From positions 1 through 17,085 of the forward strand of contig CAZTGE010000088.1 in assembly GCA_964612995.1 (NCBI GenBank): 17,085 nt of DNA, given 5' to 3'. Of this stretch, positions 1 to 6,472 are shown in pieces. Made by a program: the position numbers and the translations under genes. This DNA comes from SLQH01 sp964612995 (GTDB lineage: Bacteria; Planctomycetota; UBA11346). The notes under the pieces are model-generated. The model ran no database searches, was not told the origin of the DNA, and worked only from the letters and a program-made list of their open reading frames with translations. Position 1 is the first letter of the stretch. Each line of letters begins with the position of its first letter.

Positions 1-23
1 CCGCCGAGGCTTCCTGAGGCGTG

Positions 24-986
24 TCAGGCGAGCTGCAGGGCCAGGATCAGCGCCAGGCTGACCGGCGCGAGCAGCGAACTCACGGCCACCGCGGCGGCGA
101 TCAGGCGCTCCTCGCCACCGAGGCTGGTGGTGATCGGCACCGCGCCGACCGCCGTCGGGCAGCCGAAGAGCACCACCATCGCCGCGGTCATCACCGGATC
201 GAAGCCGAGGGCCACCGCGAGGCCCAACGCCGCGAGCGGGAACAGCAGCAGCCTGGCGGCGACCACCCCGCCGAGCGCGCGCAGATCGGCACACACCCCG
301 CGTAACTCGATCGCAGCCCCGGTGGCCAACAGAGCCAGCGGGATCGCCCCGGCGCCGAGCAGGTCGAGCGAGCGACCGACCATGCCGCCACCGAACAGGC
401 CGGGCCACAGCAAGGCGATAGCGGTACCGGCGATGGTGCTGATCAGGATCGGATTGCGTGCCAGCGAGCCGAAGACCACGCCCGGGCCGCCATGCCGACG
501 CTCGCGCTGCGGCAGCATCACACCCAGCACCGCGAGCACGTGGATCACCGGGATCTGTGTGGCCATGTACAACAGGTAGCGCTCGGCCAGCGCGCCACCG
601 GCGAACAACTCCGATGCGCCGAGCTGGACCACGACCGGCAAGCCCACCAGTGCACCGTTGAAGCGCAGGCCGGCGGTCACCGCACTGCCCTGACGCTCCG
701 GGCTCATCCGCAGCGTGGCCATGTACAAAGCGGCGAAGCCGACCAGCAGCAGGCCCCAGCCGGCCAGCATCGCGACCGGCTCGAGCTCCAGCGCCATTTC
801 TCCGCCGCCGAGCTTGCGCAGCAGCAGCGCCGGCAGCAGGACCAGGAACACCAGCCGCCCCAGCCCGCGCCGCAGGCCGGCGTCGATCACCCCGCTGCGG
901 CCGAGGCCGTAGCCTAGTGCCAGCAGCGCGAGCACCGGCGCGAGCACGATGACCAGGTGGCCGACGCGGCAGAGGAACTCCTGCAT
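24..986 (-). CDS. AEC-family (auxin efflux carrier-like) membrane permease
   Basis: A 320-residue, strongly hydrophobic protein of the length usual for AEC/BASS-fold secondary transporters. The N-terminus is a membrane helix (residues about 8-28, VIVLAPVLALLALGYGLGR) followed by a basic loop, as in the family. Further hydrophobic segments run to the C-terminal end, broken by Gly/Pro-rich helices near residues 240-290. Bacterial members export small organic anions such as malate or malonate, but the substrate cannot be read from sequence. The ATG at 986 places the first helix at the very start, as expected. The frame stays open upstream, with an ATG at 1196 only 4 bp after the FapA-like stop (1201-1203), but that would add 70 polar, Arg-rich residues unlike the family. 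It reads in the same direction as the FapA-like gene, 214 bp downstream of it. Function is solid at family level only. Confidence 0.85.
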   Translation of the reverse strand: MQEFLCRVGHLVIVLAPVLALLALGYGLGRSGVIDAGLRRGLGRLVFLVLLPALLLRKLGGGEMALELEPVAMLAGWGLLLVGFAALYMATLRMSPERQGSAVTAGLRFNGALVGLPVVVQLGASELFAGGALAERYLLYMATQIPVIHVLAVLGVMLPQRERRHGGPGVVFGSLARNPILISTIAGTAIALLWPGLFGGGMVGRSLDLLGAGAIPLALLATGAAIELRGVCADLRALGGVVAARLLLFPLAALGLAVALGFDPVMTAAMVVLFGCPTAVGAVPITTSLGGEERLIAAAVAVSSLLAPVSLALILALQLA

Positions 987-1200
987 CGCCGCATGCCACC
1001 GGTGCCGCGGCGAGAAGTCAATCGCCGTCCCGTCGACCACTGCCGGGCGCGTGCAGAGCTCGGAATGCTGGTGACGCGACACGGGGCCATCGGGCGATGG
1101 CTCGGTGAATGGCCTCCATATCCGCGCCGGATCTCGGACGGCGTCACCGAAGCCCGACCGCGAACGGCCCTGCCGGCGCAGTTCGAGCGGAGTCATGCGC

Positions 1201-3099
1201 TCAGCCGGATGGGTGCGGCTGTTCGTCCTCGTCGCGATCGCGGCGCAGCAGGCGTGCGCGCAGGCTGTCGCGCACATGATGGCCGGTCTGGTGGAAGTAG
1301 CGGGTGGTCAGGGTGCTGAATTTCATGCCCACGTTGCGGTGGGTCGCGCCGGAGACCTCGATCATCGAGGCCTCCGTTTCGTCGAGTGCGGCATCGACCG
1401 CTTCGACATGTTTGCGATGGTCGCCTGCGATATCGCTGCGCAATTCCTCGCAGCGATCCTCCAGCTCCTCGGCCTTGGTGTTTAGGTGTATCGCCTGGCC
1501 CTGGATCCACCGGGCCTGCTCGGGATTGATGTAGGCCGCCTGCTTGAGCCGTCGCAGCGAACGGATCACCGTGTCGAGCCGTTGCCGGGTCAGGCTCAGG
1601 TCCTCGAGTGCCGCATGACGCTGCCGCACCTTGCCCGAAACCTGCAAGCGACGCAGCCCGGCCAGGTTGCCGCCGTTGACATCGCGCCCGGCCCACAGCT
1701 TGGTCTTGGTACCGCGATGGTCGCCGACCTCGCGTAACCGGATCGAACCGCCAGCGGTGAGCACCCCGCCGATCGCATGATCGATGTCCAGGTCCTCCAT
1801 CACCGTGAGCTTGCTGTCGCGCACCACGCCGGTCACCCGCACCGATCCCGCCTGGACCAACCGGCGTTCGATCGCACGCGCGGTCATCGCCTCGGCCACC
1901 GCGATCGCCGCCATGCCCGGCCCGATCCGCCCCTCGACCATCAGACTGCCGCCGATGGTCAGGTGGGCATCGCCGACATCGCCGCGTACGAGCAGATCGC
2001 TGGTGCAGGTGACGGTGTTGCCGTCGGCTATGTCGCCATGGACGATCACCACCTCGTTGGTCGTCACCGGTGGCGAATCCGAGCCGAGGTCGCCGCGGAT
2101 CTCGTGCACCTCGGACACCACCACCGTGCCGTCGACCTTCTGGTAGCACACGCCGTCGCGGGTGGCGTGCAGCTCGTACTCGTCTTGCCGGGTGCCGGCG
2201 AGGGTGGTGCCGAGGCCGGCCTGCACATCGGGCCGCGGCTCGGGCACGTCCGGCACCGGCAGCACCGAGCCGGTAACCGTGCAGCCCTTGCGTCCGGCCG
2301 CACCGGGCTGCCAGCGGGCGAGGCGATCGCCCGCCGCCACCCGGTCGAGAATCTGCGCGCAGCCACCCTGCCCGAAGCGGAAGCCCGCCGCGCGTGGCCA
2401 GACCGGCTCGAGCCCGCTGGCGACGACGAAGGACCCGCTCACCGGCCCGCGACGCTGGATCAGCTCGGCGATGACCGTCTTGTCCAGGCCGTAGACCACC
2501 CGGTGCGCCTGCAACGCCTTGCGCAGGATGTCGAGATCGATGTGATGCTGATGCAGGTGGAGCGTGGCCTCCATCTCCTGCGCATCGAGCTCCAGACGCA
2601 GGGACCGCGCCTGGGCCGCCACCGGCCGCCCGAACACATTGCGTTGCGGTCGCCCCGCATCATCGACCAGCGCCTGGGCCACCACCAGTCGGCGTTCGTG
2701 CGTCTCCGGCCGCCCCGCCGCCTCGAGCGCCGCCTGATCGACCCCGGCGCAGACCCCCATCTCCTTGAGGATCTTGCGCAGCAGGGCCGGGGGGATCGCC
2801 ACCCCGCCGGGCAGGAACAGCACCGCGCTCAACCCGTCCGGTCCGACCTGGACCACCTTGCGGATCAGCGCTTCGATCCGTCCGCGCCCCTGGTTGCGTG
2901 CCGGGGCGGCCACGCCGCGCTTGGAGCTGGCCGGGCCGTCGAGACCGCTCGGACCCGGATCGGCCGCCCCCGCGCCAGCTTCCTGTCGCCGCAACAGATG
3001 GGTGCCCTTGGCCTGTTGAGCCAGCTGCCGACGGGTGGCCCGCGGCGATTCCGGGTTGTGTTTCTGCTTGGGATCGCGGGCCATGGGAAGTTCGAGCAT
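1201..3099 (-). CDS. FapA/DUF342 domain protein with C-terminal coiled coil
   Basis: A 632-residue protein of the FapA (flagellar assembly protein A, DUF342) family. Residues 1-75 are polar, Lys/Arg/Gln-rich and probably disordered. Residues about 175-325 match the FapA N-terminal domain (GVVYGLD-like stretch at 200-206, then the cap ending TGSVLP near 276-281). Residues 310-490 are the right-handed beta-helix, with repeated gdv/V.G turns: VHGDIADGN, VRGDVGDA, GGSLMVEG, AGSVRVTGVV, AGGSIRL, AGRDVNGGNLAG. Residues 495-580 are charged heptad-like helix, likely coiled coil, and the tail is very basic/acidic. FapA proteins are linked to polar flagellar assembly or envelope-localised scaffolding, but no flagellar gene lies nearby, so the role here is open. 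The ATG at 3099 has an AGG 5-6 bp upstream; a second ATG at 3084 has no ribosome site. No signal peptide or membrane helix is seen, so it is probably cytoplasmic. Confidence 0.85.
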   Translation of the reverse strand: MLELPMARDPKQKHNPESPRATRRQLAQQAKGTHLLRRQEAGAGAADPGPSGLDGPASSKRGVAAPARNQGRGRIEALIRKVVQVGPDGLSAVLFLPGGVAIPPALLRKILKEMGVCAGVDQAALEAAGRPETHERRLVVAQALVDDAGRPQRNVFGRPVAAQARSLRLELDAQEMEATLHLHQHHIDLDILRKALQAHRVVYGLDKTVIAELIQRRGPVSGSFVVASGLEPVWPRAAGFRFGQGGCAQILDRVAAGDRLARWQPGAAGRKGCTVTGSVLPVPDVPEPRPDVQAGLGTTLAGTRQDEYELHATRDGVCYQKVDGTVVVSEVHEIRGDLGSDSPPVTTNEVVIVHGDIADGNTVTCTSDLLVRGDVGDAHLTIGGSLMVEGRIGPGMAAIAVAEAMTARAIERRLVQAGSVRVTGVVRDSKLTVMEDLDIDHAIGGVLTAGGSIRLREVGDHRGTKTKLWAGRDVNGGNLAGLRRLQVSGKVRQRHAALEDLSLTRQRLDTVIRSLRRLKQAAYINPEQARWIQGQAIHLNTKAEELEDRCEELRSDIAGDHRKHVEAVDAALDETEASMIEVSGATHRNVGMKFSTLTTRYFHQTGHHVRDSLRARLLRRDRDEDEQPHPSG

Positions 3100-3153
3100 T
3101 GTACCTGAGCGAGCAGGCGCGACCACAGAAAACAACACCGCCTCCCACCGCAA

Positions 3154-3167
3154 ACATGCACGCATGT
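3154..3167. promoter_or_regulatory. Short dyad in the divergent FapA/dehydrogenase gap
   Basis: ACATGC-AC-GCATGT, 6-bp perfect arms with a 2-bp centre, lies in the 142-bp gap between two divergent start codons. A GAAAAC/GTTTTC pair (3128-3133 and 3173-3178) flanks it. This gap is clearly less GC-rich than the coding DNA, as expected of a promoter region. The dyad could be an operator, but one copy is weak evidence. I found no convincing -35/-10 pair on either strand. Confidence 0.25.
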
Positions 3168-3241
3168 CGCCTGTTTTCGTGCGCTCACGCACGGCGCGGG
3201 CGGCCGCTGGACCCGCCCGCTGCCGCTGGACAATCGCACCA

Positions 3242-4195
3242 GTGCCCATTCTCGCCTGTACCACCACGACCAGCCCCGAACAACGCCAACGTCTCGCCGC
3301 GCTGTGCGGCCCGGAGTGGGAGATCCGCGACTACCGTGGGCGCCGCGATGCCTTGCAACGCGAGGGTGCCGGCGTCGCCATCGTCTACGGCACGCTCGAC
3401 GAGCCGACTTTCGCCGCGTTGAGCGACCTGGAATGGATCCAGCAGAACTTCGCCGGGGTCGAAGGCCTGTTGTTCCCGGCGCTCGTCGAGTCCCCGGTGG
3501 TGGTGACCAACGTCCGCGGCGCTTACGCCACGCTGATGGCCGAACACGTACTCGCCGGGCTGCTGTATTTCGCCCGCGACCTGCCACGCCACCGTGCGCG
3601 CCGCGACTGGGGCCGGGAACGCGCCGATATCGATCCCATCCAGCTCGCGGGCAGCGCCATCTGTGTGCTCGGCGCCGGGAGCATCGGCAGCGCGCTGTGC
3701 CCCCGGCTCGCCGCCCTGGGGCTGAACGTGCTCGCGGTCAAACGCCGCGTCGAGGCGGTACCCGGCGCGACCTGGGTGACCGATCTGACCGGCATGCACG
3801 CTTATCTCGCCCGCTGCACGCATGTGGTGGTGCTCCTGCCACAGACGGCGGCGACCCAGGGCGTCGTAGACGCCGACTTCCTCTCTGCGCTCGCCCCCGG
3901 CGGCATCCTGGTCAACGTCAGTCGCGGCGGACCTGTCGACACCGCGGCCCTGCTCGCTGCGCTCGACGCGGGCCGCCTGCGCGGCGCGCTGCTCGACAGC
4001 ACCAGCCCGGAACCGCCCCCCACCGATTCACCGCTGTGGGACCACCCGCGGGTCCTGCTCACCGGCCACCGCAGCTGCATCGGCGCCGAGCCGGAATTCC
4101 CGCCCTTCGATCTGTTCCTCGACAACCTCGCCCTGTGGCTCGACGGTCACCAGCAGGAAATGAGTTGTGTGGTGGACAAGGCCCGCGGCTACTGA
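3242..4195 (+). CDS. D-isomer-specific 2-hydroxyacid dehydrogenase (GhrA-like)
   Basis: A 317-residue NAD(P)-dependent oxidoreductase, the normal size for this family, which reduces 2-keto acids such as glyoxylate or hydroxypyruvate to D-2-hydroxyacids. The Rossmann motif LGAGSIG is at residues 143-149. The signature NVSRGGPVDTAALLAAL (225-241) carries the catalytic Arg228. Glu257 lies in SPEPPP and the catalytic His276 in LLTGHRS, so the Arg-Glu-His triad is complete. The substrate-side loop TNVRGAYATLMAEHVLAGLL (89-108) is conserved too. After the second beta strand the sequence is VKRR (167-170) instead of an acidic residue, which suggests NADPH over NADH. The start is taken as GTG 3242 because the mature fold begins there. 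An in-frame ATG at 3164 would add 26 Arg/Ala-rich residues without family likeness. The ribosome site is weak. Substrate is unknown; it is probably cytoplasmic. Confidence 0.87.
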   Translation: MPILACTTTTSPEQRQRLAALCGPEWEIRDYRGRRDALQREGAGVAIVYGTLDEPTFAALSDLEWIQQNFAGVEGLLFPALVESPVVVTNVRGAYATLMAEHVLAGLLYFARDLPRHRARRDWGRERADIDPIQLAGSAICVLGAGSIGSALCPRLAALGLNVLAVKRRVEAVPGATWVTDLTGMHAYLARCTHVVVLLPQTAATQGVVDADFLSALAPGGILVNVSRGGPVDTAALLAALDAGRLRGALLDSTSPEPPPTDSPLWDHPRVLLTGHRSCIGAEPEFPPFDLFLDNLALWLDGHQQEMSCVVDKARGY

Positions 4196-4290
4196 ACCGG
4201 CCCGCAGCGGCGCATGCGTACAGGACCACCTTGCGTCACATGGCCGCAGCGATGCAATCGCCGCAGGTCACTCGTGAGAAAGGTACCGCC

Positions 4291-4779
4291 ATGCCCCGTC
4301 TGCCGCTCGCCCTGCTCGCCTGTCTGCTGCCGGCCCTGACCACCTGCGCCGACAGCGACCGGCCTGATCCCATCCCGACACCGCAGCAGCCCGAGAGCGA
4401 GACCGATGCGCCAGCAGCCGGCGACAACCGGCGCGAGCTCGCCCGTGGCCAGCACAGCCGGTACGACGCGCGCAGCGGCTCGCAGGTGCTGGTCTTGCGC
4501 GATAAGCAGGAATTCGCCACCTTCTGGGCCCAGCACACCGACACAGACGAGCAGCCGATGCCGACGGTCGATTTCACCACCGAGCTGGTCATCGCCGCCA
4601 TCGACCAGCAACGCACGTCCGGAGGCTACGCGGTCGCGGTCGATACGATCACCGAGCACGATGGCACCATCACCGGCATCAGCGTGACCACGCGTCATCC
4701 CGGCCCGCGCACCATGACCACCAGCGTGATGACGCGGCCCTTCCACATCATCGCGTATCCCCGACCCGAGACGCACTGA
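4291..4779 (+). CDS. Exported small protein with PrcB-C domain, probable lipoprotein
   Basis: A 162-residue protein with an export signal (Arg3, hydrophobic core at residues 4-16) ending at Cys19 (LTTC), a near-lipobox in which the residue before Cys is Thr instead of Gly/Ala/Ser. Residues 20-55 are a Pro/Asp/Glu-rich linker. Residues about 65-158 fit the PrcB-C fold (PF14343-like): a D/KQEFATFWAQH stretch, MPTVDFTTELVIAAI, then SGGYAVAVDTI and a closing FHIIAYPRP strand. PrcB is a subunit of the treponemal dentilisin protease complex; in most bacteria the domain occurs in small exported proteins of unknown function. A good ribosome site (GAGAAAGG) lies about 8 bp upstream. The gene starts 95 bp after the dehydrogenase, so co-transcription is possible. 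Its last codons and stop lie inside the first 37-bp tandem repeat. Family moderately sure, function not. Confidence 0.72.
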   Translation: MPRLPLALLACLLPALTTCADSDRPDPIPTPQQPESETDAPAAGDNRRELARGQHSRYDARSGSQVLVLRDKQEFATFWAQHTDTDEQPMPTVDFTTELVIAAIDQQRTSGGYAVAVDTITEHDGTITGISVTTRHPGPRTMTTSVMTRPFHIIAYPRPETH

Positions 4780-4869
4780 GTTCGCGGCCGCGCAGCCCCG
4801 ACCCGAGACGCGCTGAGTTCGCGGCCGCGCAGCCCCGACCCGAGACGCGCTGAGTTCGCGGCCGCGCAG
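4759..4869. repeat. Three tandem copies of a 37-bp repeat overlapping a gene end
   Basis: Three adjacent 37-bp copies occupy 4759-4795, 4796-4832 and 4833-4869, with a degenerate start of a fourth (CCCCGAGCCCGG) at 4870. Copies 2 and 3 are identical; copy 1 differs by one base (A at 4775, where the others have G). Each copy contains a 10-bp palindrome, CGCGGCCGCG, and a TGA. Copy 1 encodes the last residues of the PrcB-C protein plus its stop codon. The unit is not a multiple of three, so the copies are not coding repeats. They end 95 bp before the convergent kinase gene. The palindromes could help terminate transcription, but there is no T-run. Confidence 0.95.
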
Positions 4870-4964
4870 CCCCGAGCCCGGCGCCTGGCCGACGCTCTGG
4901 CTTCGCCCGCCATCAGACGCTCGGGTTCCAATCGGCTCGCAGGCTGCGCCGGCGCCGGTCGCTC

Positions 4965-6257
4965 TCATCCGGGCCCCTGACGGGGCAGGCGCAGGGTGAA
5001 GCTGGCCCAGGCGCCCGGTTCGCTCGCAGCCTCGATCCGGCCGCCGTGCAAGCGGGCGATGCGCCAGCATGTGTACAGACCCACGCCCGTGCCCTTGCGC
5101 GCCTTGAGTTCCGGTTCATCAAGGCGGGAGAACTTGCGGAACAACCTGGCCTGACTCGCAGGATGGAAGCCCGGGCCCTCGTTCCACACGCACAGCGACA
5201 CCTCGCGCTCGTCACCGGTGAGCGTCACCCGCACCACCCCGCCCTGGTTGCCGTATTTGATCGCGTTGCCGAGCAGGTTGACGGCCACGATCTTGAGCAA
5301 CCGCGGATCGCAGCGCAACTCCAGGCCGTCGGGCAGGGCACGCTCGAGCCGGATCTCGCGCTCGCGCAACTGCGGTGCGACCACCTCAGTCGCGGGCTCG
5401 ATCACCGCCGATACCGGCTCGACCCCCTCACGCAGCTCCGGTTCGAGCGAGCCGGTCTCCAGCCGGGCCAGATCGAGATACTCGCCGACCATCTCCAGCA
5501 GGTACTCGGCCTTGGCGTTGATCTTCTCGTACTGGCGACGTTGCCGCGAATCGACCTCCCCGAGGTACCCGCCGAGCGCCAGATCGGCGTCCATCACGAT
5601 GCCGGAGAGCGGGCTCTTGAGCTCGTGGACCACGAAGCCGAGCATCTCCATGTAATTCCGGTTCGCCGCGTCGAGCTGTTCGATCCGCCACAGCTTCTCC
5701 ACCGTCTGGCTCAAGCGCCGCGCGAGCGCCGTCTGCAGCGCGACGTGCTCCTCGCCGTAGGCCGCCGGGACCCGCGACGAACGGAAGAACACCCCGATCA
5801 CCCGGTCGTCCACGATCAGCGGACAGGTCATGTTCGCCGCCACCCCTTCGCGGACCAGGGCGCGGGTGGCCACGCTCTGCGGTTTGCGCTCGAGATAGGC
5901 AGGTAGATCGCAGATCACCCGCACCGAGCGGCGTTCGATCACCGCTTCGAGCGAACTGCCGGCGAACGGCGCGCGGTAGCCCGGCGTGAGCACCAGCGGC
6001 TCATAGGCGGCCCAGATAGCGCGCGAGACCAGCTGTTCGCCGTCGGCATCGAGCAGGGCGATGCAGTAGCGGTCGCAGGGGGCGACCGACGCCAATGACT
6101 CAGCGATGGTCGCGAGTACCGTGTCGAGATCGGGCAGACCCGGCAACCGGTCGTCGAGCCGGGCCACCGCCGCGCGTTCGTCGGGCGCGAGCCGTTCGCC
6201 CGCGCCGTCGCCAAGCGGACCATAGCGGACCATGGGCATACTGGGATCGGTTTCCAT
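4965..6257 (-). CDS. Soluble GAF-domain sensor histidine kinase
   Basis: A 430-residue kinase without membrane helices. A GAF-type sensor spans residues about 40-190 (SLASVAPCDRYCIALLDADGE, then NMTCPLIVDDRVIGVFFRSS). The dimerisation helix follows, with phospho-acceptor His211 in VVHELKSPLSG. The catalytic domain runs 290-425: N box NLLGNAIKYG (328-336), G1 box WNEGPGF (358-364), F box LFRKFSRL (372-379), G2 box KGTGVGLY (388-395). G1 has Asn359 where most kinases have Asp, a variation also met in functional kinases. It probably autophosphorylates on ATP in response to an intracellular ligand or redox signal. No response regulator is adjacent, so this is an orphan kinase. The start at 6257 is the longest choice; ATGs at 6239 and 6233 are also possible and none has a strong ribosome site. 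It is convergent with the PrcB-C gene and divergent from the acyltransferase fusion. Confidence 0.88.
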   Translation of the reverse strand: METDPSMPMVRYGPLGDGAGERLAPDERAAVARLDDRLPGLPDLDTVLATIAESLASVAPCDRYCIALLDADGEQLVSRAIWAAYEPLVLTPGYRAPFAGSSLEAVIERRSVRVICDLPAYLERKPQSVATRALVREGVAANMTCPLIVDDRVIGVFFRSSRVPAAYGEEHVALQTALARRLSQTVEKLWRIEQLDAANRNYMEMLGFVVHELKSPLSGIVMDADLALGGYLGEVDSRQRRQYEKINAKAEYLLEMVGEYLDLARLETGSLEPELREGVEPVSAVIEPATEVVAPQLREREIRLERALPDGLELRCDPRLLKIVAVNLLGNAIKYGNQGGVVRVTLTGDEREVSLCVWNEGPGFHPASQARLFRKFSRLDEPELKARKGTGVGLYTCWRIARLHGGRIEAASEPGAWASFTLRLPRQGPG

Positions 6258-6328
6258 GCCCCGAGCCTAAACCCTCACCCCAGCGATCCCAGTGCGCGCC
6301 GGCAGCGCATCCGCTGCAAAGGCCCCAC

Positions 6329-6442
6329 TCACAGCTGCGGTCGTGCCGCACCGGTCAGCCGTTCCTTGAAACGCGCGAACCAGGAGCGGTTGCGCCAACG
6401 ACTCAGGTCGAGTTCGCGAGCATCGGTGATGTCCTCGGGCTA
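6329..6442 (-). pseudogene. C-terminal remnant, phospholipase D/cardiolipin synthase-like
   Basis: Read on the minus strand from the codon after a TAG (6440-6442) to a TGA (6329-6331), 36 codons spell a convincing protein tail: PEDITDARELDLSRW, then RNRSWFARFKERLTG and a short end. The pattern of an acidic stretch, LDLxRWRxRSW, then a basic amphipathic helix resembles from memory the C-terminus of PLD-superfamily cardiolipin synthase-like proteins. There is no start codon in frame, and the region upstream of the tail is now the start of the acyltransferase fusion gene. It therefore looks like the stump of a gene lost by rearrangement. It is too short to be sure of the family; a chance open frame in GC-rich DNA cannot be excluded. 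Confidence 0.38.
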
Positions 6443-6459
6443 CACCGGCGTGAAGCCCG
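6436..6459. other. Hairpin upstream of the acyltransferase fusion gene
   Basis: CGGGCT (6436-6441) pairs with AGCCCG (6454-6459). After one A/A mismatch, CAC pairs with GTG around a CGGC loop, giving a 24-nt near-continuous stem-loop. It ends 13 bp before the ATG at 6473. It has no T-run, so it is not a classical terminator. It could sit in the leader RNA of the plus-strand gene or mark the junction with the remnant gene. Confidence 0.35.
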
Positions 6460-6472
6460 TCGGTGAGCGCAT

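Noticed and set aside
3098..3103. TACAAT on the minus strand, a near-perfect -10 box just before the FapA-like start.
   Set aside because: It overlaps the chosen ATG at 3099, and no -35 at 16-18 bp fits well. It would make sense only with the start at 3084, which has no ribosome site.
1777..3108. A 443-codon plus-strand frame opposite the FapA-like gene.
   Set aside because: The composition is His/Arg/Asp-rich without hydrophobic core or motifs, typical of an antisense shadow; the minus strand has clear FapA repeats.
3304..4290. N-terminal extension of the PrcB-C reading frame back through the dehydrogenase gene.
   Set aside because: The upstream part is Arg/Pro-rich out-of-frame sequence over a real gene. 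The ATG at 4291 has a good ribosome site and begins a signal peptide.
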